In this document: positions 1-9,996 of the stretch, piece after piece
Numbering within the stretch: the stretch's first letter is position 1
Layout: each line of letters starts with the position of its first letter
From: Owenia fusiformis
Lineage: Eukaryota; Annelida; Polychaeta; Sabellida; Oweniidae
Length of the DNA stretch: 64,000 nucleotides
NCBI GenBank assembly: GCA_903813345.2
Contig: CAIIXF020000006.1
Span: 3,803,096 to 3,867,095 of the forward strand
Direction: 5' to 3'
Translations under genes and position numbers: made by a program
The notes under the pieces: generated by a model
Told to the model about the DNA's origin: nothing
Seen by the model: only the letters and a program-made list of their open reading frames with translations
The model's database searches: none

Positions 1-452
1 CTTGGTCCCGCTCTATGACAAACTTGTAACTTGGTCACCCTCTCTGAGAAACTTGTAACTTGGTCATCATCCATGACAAACTTGAAACTTGGTCAACATC
101 CATGACAAAAACTTGAAACTTGGTCAACATCCATGACAAACTTGAAATTTGGTCATCATTGATGATAAATTTGTAACTTGGTCAACATCCATGACAAAAA
201 ATTGAAACTTGGTCAACATCCATGACAAAAACTTGAAACTTGGTCATCATCTATGACAAACCTGAAACTTGGTCAACATCCATCACAAATTTGTAACTTG
301 GTCACCCTCTCTGACAAACTTGTGACTTAGTTAACATCCATGACAATCTTGTAACTCGGTCATCATCCCCAGGCACCATTCATGACAAACTTGTAACTTG
401 GTCCCGCTCTCTGACAAACTTGTAACTTGGTCACCATCAATGACAAACTTGT
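1..452. repeat. Satellite, ~29-30 bp unit
   Basis: About 15 head-to-tail copies of a unit reading roughly CTTGGTCAACATCCATGACA followed by AACTTGAAA. The variable part is the middle (ACATCC, ATCATC, ACCCTC or CCGCTC), while CTTGGTC and ATGACAAACTTG are well kept. The array runs off the left edge of the window, so its full size is unknown. No coding frame persists through it. Confidence 0.9.
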
Positions 453-454
453 AG

Positions 455-1030
455 CTTGTATGGCACAAGCACTTATTAGTTTTTGAGTCAATGCAACTAA
501 ATAATGCAAATTATTCACTCAGTGCATCAGTCTTTACATTAATATTGTGTGGCACAAGCACTTATTAACTTTTGAGTAAATGCAACTAAATAATGCAAAT
601 TATTCACTCAGTGCATCAGTATTTACATTAATTTTGTATGGCACAAGCACTTATTAGCTTAAGATTTAATGCAACTAAATAATGCAAATTATTCACTCAG
701 TGCATCAGTTTTTACATTAATTTTGCATGGCACAAGCACTTATTAGCTTTAGAGTAAATGCAACTAAATAATGCAAATTATTCACTCAGTGCATCAGTTT
801 TTACATTAATTTTGTATGGCACAAGCACTTATTAGTTTTTGAGTAAATGCAACTAAATAGTGCAAATTATGCACATCAGTGCATCAGTTTTTACATTAAT
901 TTTGTTATTTGTATGGCACAAGCACTTATTAGTTTTTGAGTAAATGCAACTGAATAATGCAAATTATTCACTCAGTGCATCAGTATTTTATTTAAATTAA
1001 TTTTGCATGGCACAAGCACTTATTTGTTTT
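455..1030. repeat. Satellite, ~89 bp unit, seven copies
   Basis: Copies begin with GGCACAAGCACTTATT at about 462, 551, 640, 729, 818, 916 and 1008; the last is partial. Each full copy then reads TTTTGAGTAAATGCAACTAA, an ATGCAAAT octamer, and TTCACTCAGTGCATCAG. The array directly abuts the 30-bp satellite and is unrelated to it in sequence. Copies 5 and 6 carry small indels, and copy 5 has lost the octamer. Confidence 0.9.
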
Positions 1031-1429
1031 TCCATTCATACTTTACTTTGTGACTATTACATGTATTACACACCCGTGGGGTGTTCAGGTCACATATTAT
1101 GCTATATAAAAGTTTGAATGATTTTTTCATTAAAAGAGATGAGACATGACTAAGGATAAAGCCCCTTCACCACTCAAAGATAGTCATCCTCCACCCTCCA
1201 AAATCATAAACTATCACTACCAATCAGAATACTCTGTATATAAACTAGAAGTCATCTGTGTCCTAAAAACACAAGATGCATTTAGTCATATCAAATTCAG
1301 TCGTAAAGTATTAATGTTATTTTTTTCATCAATATCTTTCAATATTTGAAGATATATGTTCAATACAGCTCTCTACATGATGTTCTTCTTTTACTAAAAT
1401 GGCATCAAGTTCAGGAAAAAGATCTGAAA
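1031..1429. other. Intergenic, no feature seen
   Basis: AT-rich spacer between the 89-bp satellite and the end of the isochorismatase-family gene. Short open frames are present but show no composition or motif suggesting coding. It should contain the 3' UTR of the minus-strand gene. Confidence 0.5.
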
Positions 1430-2299
1430 TTACTGCCACTTTGTTAATTCTTCCATAATGGTTTTGTAGCTGACAATCCTGCCAAAACCTTTCATGTTCT
1501 TAAGAGCTGCATCATGAGCTGGCTGGTCGTGAGTGGCGATACAATCCTCCAATACTGATATCAAGAATCCTTTATCCGCGCCATCGCGTACAGCACTCTC
1601 TACACATTGGTTTGTAACAAGTCCACATACGGCCAATTGTGTAACACCTAAGTTTCGCAAAACATACTCAATATTGGTTGAATTGAAAACGCTGCATGCA
1701 GTTTTTGGAATCATGATAGTGTCTTCAGGACGAATTGGTTTTATTTCATCGAGAAGTTCAGCATCTTCGGATCCTTTAGGAAAACTGAATCCAGTAATCT
1801 TATAGTCCAGGCTACGGTCTCTTCCATCTTGTGTTAGGTTCTCAACATATGTGTATATCACTTCACATTTGTTTTGTTCGCAGTGACGAATTAATTCAGC
1901 AACATTTGGAACAACGAGTTGTGATATTCTGTTGAAAAGATACTGGTCCTTTTCTGGGATGTTTTCTGGATCTATGTCACTACAGATACCTTTACCTGGA
2001 ACTAAATAATTAATGGGAAGTTGAGATGAAAGTCATACAATAGAAAATACTATTTTAGAAAAGAAAACATCTGTTCACATTTTATTATAGAAGGCATGAA
2101 TACAGTCTTGTTGGAATCTTGATTATACACTTTTGGTATTTGATAAGTTTGATAATTGATATGGTTCTGTGAAACAAAAATGTACCTTTAACTTCACTTA
2201 ATAATATCATTTCGTACCTGCAAATCCCTTCTGCATGTCAATCACCAGTAATGCAGATTCACCTTTCTTAAGAGGAATTTCTCTCCCAGCTGCTGCCAT
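1430..2299 (-). CDS. Isochorismatase-family cysteine hydrolase, two exons, complete
   Basis: Exon 1 is 2299-2218 and exon 2 is 2001-1430 (an in-frame alternative acceptor at 1995 would drop two residues). Joined they give 217 aa, the normal size for single-domain isochorismatase-like hydrolases. The catalytic triad of the family is visible: Asp21 in LLVIDMQKGF, Lys127 in MIPKTACSVF, and nucleophile Cys160 in CGLVTNQCVESAVRDGAD. The cis-peptide region before the Cys (AVCGLVT) is also typical. Family members cleave isochorismate, N-carbamoyl groups, nicotinamide or ureidoacrylate; the exact substrate cannot be read here. There is no signal peptide, so a cytosolic enzyme is likely. The start is chosen because the MAAAGRE segment precedes the conserved beta-strand and the upstream sequence has no better start. 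Intron donor GTACGAA and acceptor TTAG are standard. Nothing suggests inactivation. Confidence 0.88.
2002..2217 (-). other. Intron of the isochorismatase-family gene
   Basis: A 216-base intron, phase 1, with donor GTACGAA and acceptor TTTAG. No repeat or nested gene is seen in it. Confidence 0.8.
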
Positions 2300-2459
2300 A
2301 GTTGTGAATGTATGAATGAAGTATACTAAGTCTGGACCCTATCACTTGATTCGCTGATTTAAGCGGGTATCTGAAATTTTAATTTGAAACATTCAGTGAA
2401 ATGCCATAACCTGTTGATAGTTTCTAAGGACATATGTTTCATGAATGGACCAATGACAC

Positions 2460-2712
2460 CAAATACTAGTTAATGAAAACACAGAACGAAATCCTGTGTT
2501 AATGAAAACACACAACGAAATCCTGTGCTAATGAAAACACACAACGAAATCCTGTGTTAATGAAAGCACAGAACGAAATACTGTGTTAATGAAAACACAG
2601 AATGAAATCCTGTGCTAAGGGCTGAAGTGAAAATGTCAGTCCACCCAAATGGAGATCGAACCCACGACCCCTCGTTTACAAGGCGATTGCTCTACAACTG
2701 AGCTATAGGACC
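2460..2712 (-). mobile_element. SINE-like element: tRNA-Thr(UGU)-derived head with tandem tail
   Basis: Read on the minus strand, 2712-2638 begins GGTCCTATAGCTCAGTTGTA and contains a D-arm (GCTC/GAGC), an anticodon loop CTTGTAA, and a B box GTGGGTTCGATCTCC. It most resembles tRNA-Thr(UGU). The acceptor stem pairs for only five base pairs, the anticodon stem has mismatches, and extra bases lie before the 3' acceptor strand, so a working tRNA is unlikely. It continues into a unique stretch (2637-2621) and then five copies of a 30-36 bp unit around ACAGGATTTCGTTGTGTG (2620-2469). Head, short body and repeated tail fit a tRNA-derived SINE. A simple tRNA pseudogene beside a minisatellite is the alternative. 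Confidence 0.6.
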
Positions 2713-2744
2713 GACTGGCTTTTCCACAATACTATACTTAATAC

Positions 2745-3040
2745 TGTACTTCTATTTAATTTGGCGGATCTGCCAAATAGTTAAAGTTCGCAAAATTAAG
2801 TAGCCGCCAAATTCCCCGGTAATTTTAATACCATGTAAATTAGTACCCTTAGTGCATCATAATATTGCAAGTCTGAAAAATCCAGTAGCCACCAAACTCC
2901 CCTGTAACTTTAGTACCATGTAAATTAGTACCCTTAGTCAGCAGTCAGTGCATTGTAATATTGCAAGTCCGCCAAATTAAATAGCCTCCTCAAAATGTTC
3001 AAAACAGCAAATCTGCCAAAATAAGTAGCACAAAATTAAG
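2745..3040. repeat. Duplicated spacer of ~115 bp
   Basis: A segment containing TAGTACCATGTAAATTAGTA and CCCTTAGT...GCATAATATTGCAAGT-like text occurs at about 2800-2870 and again at 2880-2970, each preceded by AGTAGCC(G/A)CCAAA. The region is rich in CGCCAAATT-like motifs in both directions. No coding potential. Confidence 0.6.
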
Positions 3041-3337
3041 TAGTAGCAGAGTTGATAGTTTGTCTCAGCTGACTGACCTGCATGTACAGGGTGATCAATA
3101 AACAAGGTAAAAGTATCTGGTATTTTGTAAATATTGGTCCAAACATCCTGAAATTTGTAACCCTTAAGAGTACAAATGGGATTAAGAAAAGAACATATGG
3201 TGTCACAATGATCACTATCACCCATTAATCTGGAAAGAAATGTTTAATAATAGCTTTTGTTCTCTGTGTATCATCTAAACCTAAGTGATGCTGAATTCGT
3301 ATTGGTTATGATTAGATTTGAGATTTTCAATTTTAAA

Positions 3338-3553
3338 ATGTCACCACCTGCCATTTGTTTTGAGAAACAAGACCATCTCTTCATTCTAAGACGTAGTGAT
3401 AAATATAGGTTGTAGGTTTGGAACTAGGTAACCATTTTTCACCAATACCAAACACTAACCACCACGAACATCAACTGTCGAACACCAATCACCACCATAC
3501 AAAAAAAAGTTGGAGATTTCTAGTATTAGGTTATCACTTCTAATGGTGATAAC
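3338..3553 (+). mobile_element. Short non-autonomous element with terminal hairpin (array-less form)
   Basis: Starts with ATGTCACCACC at 3338 and ends in a hairpin at 3530-3553 whose arms are GTTATCAC and GTGATAAC. Just before the hairpin lies a CCAACC/CACCACC-rich tract (3445-3500) followed by an A-run. This is the same order of parts as the elements at 32347-33754 and 30921-31046, but without a minisatellite between the ends. The left end and the hairpin arm agree only partly, so the copy is old or the boundaries are approximate. Confidence 0.5.
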
Positions 3554-4980
3554 TGAACACAGCCTGTCTAAACTAGCCCATCAGCTCGATAGAGGGTGAA
3601 ATAAAAAGTCCAATAAGATTGCAATGCAAAAATGTAGGTCCAGGGAGGGGGAGGAGTACTATACTAGGGGTACATTGTAAGCAGTATAGAAAGACACAAC
3701 TTTAAGTTCTACTTTTCACCGGGCATACATGTATGAGCGCAGTACATATGCATAGAAGAAAGTGGGCGTTTCACAATAATCATTAACCTTTGGATTTGAC
3801 ATGAGTGTTTTTTGAGTGATGATAAATAGCTGACAGAAGTAGAACAAATGATCTTGGGCAATATTCTACGACATGATACATATTTTGTGAAAAGCATGAG
3901 ATCAGATCTCATGACAAAGCGGAATAACCATGTTAACAGGAAAAATAAGAGACATGCTTTCTTACCACTTATTTGTTTTTTTTAATTTTCCGCTGTCTGC
4001 AAAACCAGTATTGAAACGAAACTAATACTTTTAAAATTAAATGGTCAAAATAACTAGCCATATAATTTGATATCATAATATAATTCGTATTAAGTGTATT
4101 TTCATATAAAAGTTTAAATATAATTCTCACCGATTCTCACCGATTCTCACCGATTCTCACTTTTCATTTTATTTTCGTATCTAAAAATTGCTAGAGAGTG
4201 GGCATTTTGACAAATTCAAAGTGTGCGCGCGCAGCTCACCATGGAAATGTCAACAAGATGAACCAGAAAATGATTGGAAACCTGGGGTATTATAACATCA
4301 AGAATAGGTATTTCCTTGAACTATATATTCCAGAGTTCTTTTGAAACACTACAGGAATATATGATCAATGTTTTGCCATGTTATTTTCAGATATTTCTAT
4401 CGTTCATTTTATTTATTTGGCATTCAAAGGTCTGAGATTTTTACGAATGATTTTTCTGAAAATAATAAAATTAAAAACTCTCCCACATGCTTGTCAAGGG
4501 GAGGGAATCCACTATTCTGCCATCAACTAAATACTTTCCAGAAAATACTGAAGTTTCCCATCAGTATCTGTGCGTGTCACCCGTGACGCCATTTCGTTTC
4601 AACTTACGCTTACTTTGACATATAACTTTTAACACCTTGTTGTTTATTTGCTCTTGTTTCCGATCTAGGACGACGTGTGTGTATTTAAGGTAAGAGACAT
4701 AATTTTTCTGCCATGTTTGATTTCTGGAGACACAGATATTGGCCAGATCGTTTTGTAGTAGGATCTCATAGGCTCAAAGAATAATACAGAAGATGCGTCA
4801 CTAAATTGGAAAATTTCAAAAAAAGTGACCACCTTTCAAAACGTTCCTTATACAAAATGTTACCTGCTTCCCCGTGACAGATTTTGCACTTATTTTATAG
4901 CTGAGATCTTCATCTTTCTATTTCTACTTGTTTGGTTCGAGTAAATAACCTTTTAATACGGCGAATATTTTTCAAGAAAT
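3554..4980. other. Intergenic; one short tandem repeat
   Basis: No gene recognised. At 4127-4163 an 11-bp unit ATTCTCACCG is repeated about four times. The rest is AT-rich with scattered short open frames that lack motifs. Confidence 0.5.
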
Positions 4981-5073
4981 CCGGACTCTTGTGTGTCCAA
5001 ATATCATTGTACTGATGACGTCACATTTCTGGAACCACGGGAGCACCATTCAGATTTGGACAGACAAGAGTCC
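4981..5073. mobile_element. Small inverted-repeat element (MITE-like)
   Basis: CCGGACTCTTGTGTGTCCAA near 4981 is mirrored by TTGGACAGACAAGAGTCCGG ending near 5073. Arms of about 22 bases enclose a 50-base loop containing TGATGACGTCA. A short foldback element is the simplest reading. Confidence 0.55.
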
Positions 5074-5652
5074 GGCGATAAAATATCACTGTTTTGGCCT
5101 CTTATCAACACAGTATTGCTTGAATAACGGTCATTGGTGATAAAAAAGGTAAAGAATAACAAGACCCTTCGAATGAGGTATGATTTGTCTCATATTTTTC
5201 AGAAATGGCTCCAGAATCGTCATTTTAAAATTTGAAATTTTCTGAGGTGTCTCATCTTGAGGAATATTTATTGAGCTACTGATCCTACCTCAAAATAATC
5301 TGGCCGGGATCTATGTCTGGAGAGATTAAAATCTCGCAAGATCTCTATCCATGCGAGAAAAAAGCATGGCTTCCCCCTAGATCAGAAGTTGGAGCAAATA
5401 AACAACAAGGTGTCAAAGTTACTCTCAAGAATTTTATTATTTTCGAAAATCAAACACAGTGGAAAGCGGAAATTCTAATTTCTGCAGAAGTAAATGTCGA
5501 AGTTACCCCATTTCTCATGTTAACGTAGTTTAACAAGTTAAACCCAATACCACGACTTTCATTTATAATCTGAATGTTCTTGTTGCCATGATTGGGTTTC
5601 ACTTCCATGCTATGCTTTCATTGGTTGCAAATTCTCACTATCAGTTATTATT

Positions 5653-5662
5653 AAAACGTGCA
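5653..5662. repeat. Left target-site duplication of the LINE
   Basis: AAAACGTGCA here equals 9240-9249 right after the A-rich tail of the LINE. The preceding bases make TT/AAAA, the preferred nick site of L1-type endonucleases. The A's could partly belong to the tail, but ACGTGCA cannot. Confidence 0.8.
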
Positions 5663-8600
5663 CACAGCAGAGGTGTTCCTACATTGATACATAAACGATT
5701 TTCTATTGATATTTTAGACTGCTTTAAAAGTGCTGATGCACGGTCGTTACTTATCAATGTGAAAATTAATGATAATTTATTTACATTTGTTAATATGTAT
5801 GCACCAAATTCAAATACTGGTAGGGCAGAATTTTTTACACAAATGTCTAAAAAGATCATACAATTTGCTACATTTAACAACAACATTATAGTAGCAGGTG
5901 ATTTAAATTGTTATCTTACCAAAGATGACAAATTTCCAAAGACAATAGAAACTGACAATAGCAGATTAAAATTAGAAAACCTGATAAGATATCTGAATGT
6001 CAATGATGAATTTAAGCATTTTGGCTATACATGTATATCAAAAGGAAAAAATGCTAAATCAAGAATTGATTACATATTATATAATAAAGATGCTCAATTC
6101 AAAGTTATATCAAGAACTAAGCATCACTATCCAATGTCAGATCATAAATGTCTCATGATGAAGTTAGATACAAGTAAAAATATGCGAGGTCCTGGTTATT
6201 GGAAATTCAATAATTCTCTTTTACTTGATAGCACTTTTGTATACGAAGTAAAAGGGTTGATTAGAAATATAAATGAACATGAACTAAACCAGATTAACTC
6301 AAAACAATTAAAATGGGAATTTTTGAAAGTCAAAATTAAAGAATTTGCAATTCAATTCTCAATCAAAAAATGTTCAATTTCAAAGAAAAAATTACATGTT
6401 CTAAATAAAGAGCTTGATTTAATACAGAGTAGTGATCATACTTCTGACACTACAAAAGCTAGAGAGCTTGAAGTTTTATCTATTTTTGAAAAAGACCTTG
6501 AAAACAAAACAAAGGGTGCCATCTTAAGGTCAAAAGAGCAAGAAATAGAATTTGGAGATAAAAACTCAAAATACTTTCTGAATTTAGAAAAAGCACGTCA
6601 GGCAAATAATACAATTACATCATTGAAATCAGAAAATGGTATACTTAGATTAGATGAGGATATTTTGAAAGAAGAAATTAAATTCTATAGCGAATTATAT
6701 AGATCAAAATCCCAACCAACCAATAAAGTAAAAAATTATTTGAATTCTATTAACTTTCCTAATACATTAGATAAACAAGATAATGACATCCTTGAAGGTG
6801 TTATCAATAATAGTGAGTGTTTACCTGTTATTTCCAGTATGAAAAAAGATATTTCCCCAGGATCAGATGGTTTAACCACTGACTTCTATAAATGCTTTTG
6901 GAAAGATATACATATTTATGTTATAGAAGCAATTAATGAGTCATATGAAGTTGGAATCTTACCAACATCATTTCGTAAAATTATCATATCTTTGTTATTC
7001 AAAAAAGGAGACCGTGAACTATTAAAAAATTATTGTCCAATATCATTTTCTAATACAGATTATAAGATTTTAGCTTTTATCTTGGCAAAAAGACTTTAAA
7101 AGGTTATAGGTAAATTAATTGGTATGCAACAAACGGCTTATATTAATGGTCGTTTTATAGGAAATAGTAGCCGACTGGTATTAGATGTATTTGAATATTT
7201 TGAAAATCAAAATCAGATAGGTGGCGCTATAATCTTTCTTGACTTCCAAAAAGCGTTTGATAGTATAGAGTGGAATTTTATGTATGAAACGTTGAAAAAA
7301 TTTAAATTCAGTGATAAGATTATCAAATGGCTCAAACTTTTATACGAAAAACCTTTCTTAAACATTAAGCAAAATGGATGGTTATCAAAAAATATTGATG
7401 TTGAACGCTCATGTCGGCAGGGCTGCCCCGTTTCCGCAATGGCATTTATTTTATGTTGCGAAGTTATGAACTTAGCAATTCAGCAAAATAATGATATATC
7501 AGGTATAACTGTTGATGGTAAAGAATATAAGATGTCCCAATATGCGGACGATACTTCACTTTTCATTAAAGATAAAGAGTCATTGAAAAATGCTCTTAAT
7601 ACTATTTCCAATTTCTCAAAATTTTCTGGTCTGAAGTTAAACATAGAAAAAACTGAAGGCATTTGGCTTGGGAAAAATAAGGACTTTGAAAAGAAATGTG
7701 AAAATATAACTTTTACTGATGAACCAATCAAATATTTAGGAATCTTTTTAGGACAGAACAAACAAAGATGTTATGAATTAAACTGGGAAGATAGAGTAAA
7801 AAAAGTAGAAAAAATATTAGATAGCTGGAAGAACCGATACTTAACACTTTTTGGCAAAGTTACAGTGATTAAATCACTGGCAATTCCAAAATTAATTTAT
7901 GCAGCATCAGTATTATCTGTGCCACATGAGATTATAAAAAATCTTGTATTTAAATTTCTATGGGATGGAAAAAAGGACAAAATAAGAAGATCTATAATCA
8001 TAAATAATATTAATAAGGGTGGAATAAATATGATTGACTTAGAGTCTCAAATACATGCACTTAAAGCAGCATGGATCCCCCGTTTGCATAATCAAAACAT
8101 GTACAATAAAATCCCTTACTTCTATTTCAATAAATTTCTTCCAAATATAGATGTATTATTCAAGATAAATGATACTAGATTCAAAGAATTTGAAAATGTT
8201 CCACTTTTTTATCAACAAGTGCTGGAAGCACATTGTTTATGTAAATGCATCAAAAATATAAGAGTTATGAAGCAACATGAACTCTTGCAAGAGGTTATAT
8301 GGGGAAACAAATTATTCACCGTCAAAAATAAACCAATTTTCTTTGAATCATGGATCAAAAGTGGAATTATATACATAAAAGACTTGATAATTCAGCACAG
8401 GTTCCTTGATGTTATATGTTATATCAAAAACTTGTAAATAAACAAAATTGGATATCTGAATATTACAGAGTTTTATCAGCCACGGGCACACTGAAAGAAA
8501 GATTCAATTTAGAATCTGTAAAGTATACAAATATTCATAAAACTTTTAAATTTAATATAAATAATGTGATTATCACTGTGAATAATCAGAAATCCAAATT

Positions 8601-9168
8601 CTTTTATGAAATATTAAAAAACAAACGATCGGAAAAATGGTTTATGAAAAGGAAATGGGAACAAGAGTTTTGCTATGAAGCCAATGATGAAATAAATTGG
8701 CAAAACTTTTTCTCTACAAAAATAAGTTGTAAAGAAAAGAAAATAGGTAATTTCAACTTTAAAATAATCAACAATATTCTTCCTAGCCTTAGTGATTTAT
8801 ATATATTTGGTAAAAGTGAAACCTACAAATGTAGTTTATGTAATGAATTATGTACCTTGAAACATTTGTTATTTTCATGCTCATATTCTCAAAACATTTG
8901 GAAACATATTTATAATATCTCAGGGTTAAGAGTAACTTACAGAAAATTGATAATTGGTTATGATGGAAATGACAATCATACTGAATTTTTAAACTATTTA
9001 ATAAGTATTGTGTCATTTGTTATATATAAAACATATATTCAAGAACTGAATAATGGTATTAAGCGTAATTTTGAAGGCACTATTAAAACTTTAAATTTTG
9101 AAATCTGTACTCGTAAAAATGTATTTTTTAAAAACAAATGGAAACTCATTATACATTATTGTAATTAA
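5663..9168 (+). pseudogene. LINE ORF2 remnant: endonuclease, reverse transcriptase, Cys/His knuckle
   Basis: The endonuclease part shows NMYAPNS, AGDLNC (catalytic Asp/Asn), SRIDYIL and SDHKCLM. The reverse transcriptase shows IIFLDFQKAFDSIEW (first catalytic Asp), RQGCPVSAMAFIL and the YADDTSLF box. Near the end YKCSLCNELCTLKHLLFSC gives a C-x2-C...H...C knuckle. Two lesions are visible: a TAA at 7097-7099, after which the same frame resumes, and a frameshift near 8405-8437, after which the frame starting around 8416 runs to 9168. The first ~25 codons of the open frame beginning at 5588 are flanking DNA rather than LINE. The N-terminal endonuclease motifs are missing. The copy cannot make full-length ORF2 and no ORF1 is present. 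Confidence 0.9.
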
Positions 9169-9239
9169 TTGTATCATTGTATTTCTGTATCGTAAAAACC
9201 TAAATTGGAATAAACTATATTTGAAAAAGAAAAAAAAAA
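5663..9239 (+). mobile_element. 5'-truncated LINE (L1/Tx1-like non-LTR retrotransposon)
   Basis: About 3.6 kb lying between two copies of AAAACGTGCA (5653-5662, 9240-9249) and ending in an A-rich tail (9223-9239). The insertion starts inside the endonuclease domain, as expected for incomplete reverse transcription. It encodes the rest of the endonuclease, the reverse transcriptase and a C-terminal Cys/His knuckle. Clade assignment rests on the GPGYWKFNNSLL, GDKNSKYF and KKGDRELLKNYCPIS-type blocks, which are usual for L1/Tx1-like ORF2 proteins. Confidence 0.9.
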
Positions 9240-9249
9240 AAAACGTGCA

Positions 9250-9948
9250 TGGAATTTCATGCGCTGCCATAGGCCACCATTGAATTTTTTGCATCAAGGG
9301 CCGAATAGGCACAAAGGTTAAACCTAGGGTGGGCCACAAGATATGCCAGATAAGAAATAAGGCCCAGACTAGGTTTAACTTGTTGAACTAATGTCAACGT
9401 TACCCCACACATCAACGTTACACCCCTTTGCCTTAGAATAATTTAAGGTGAATGATAGTCCAAGACCTTAAAACTGGCGCCCATACCGGCAAACGTTTAA
9501 AAATAGTGTCGTCATCTTAGTATTTAGTCCCCATCATCTCATTCTCTGGTACCCGTAAGGCGTCATCGAGTGACATCATTTTATTTTTGTTACCGGTCAA
9601 TTTGGTTCCCATCAACTCAATTTTTCTTACCCATCATCTCATATATCCAATCAAACACCAAGGCCATCAGTTCATTTGCCAATCAGATCATAACAGTTTT
9701 ACATTGACCAATCTATTGGAATTTAGTTAAGTGCCCATGATTGGTAGCTGGGATGAAAGGATAAAAGCCTATATAGAACTTTCCCCTGTATAAGGGGTTT
9801 TATCACAAGAAAATCCTGTATGTATAGCATTGCATTACTGTATATTACAACTTGCCAAGATTTTGGAGTATTTGTGTCATGCAATTTCAAAGTCTTTGCT
9901 CAGAGATTTACTGTTAAATCTTAAAATAATTTATACATTATTTTCCAG
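9250..9948. promoter_or_regulatory. Upstream region of TTC16; TATA-like box
   Basis: No coding exon is seen. CCTATATAGAACTTTCCCC at about 9769 is a TATA-like motif roughly 230 bases before the start codon. A good acceptor (TTATTTTCCAG, ending 9948) lies just upstream of the first coding exon, so a non-coding first exon is likely within this stretch. The precise transcription start cannot be read. Confidence 0.35.
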
Positions 9949-9996
9949 TTTAAAGTTTAATGCTGTCATGTAGACCTGATTTCCCAAAGCAGCACC

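Noticed and set aside
2638-2712. Functional tRNA-Thr gene
   Set aside because: The acceptor and anticodon stems pair poorly and extra bases disrupt the 3' side.
5588-5662. True N-terminus of the LINE protein
   Set aside because: This stretch precedes the target duplication and lacks endonuclease motifs; it is flanking DNA that happens to be open.
5528-9393. A larger TIR element containing the LINE (GTTTAACAAGTTAAAC-like ends)
   Set aside because: The matching inverse near 9371 is short and AT-rich; not enough to support an element.
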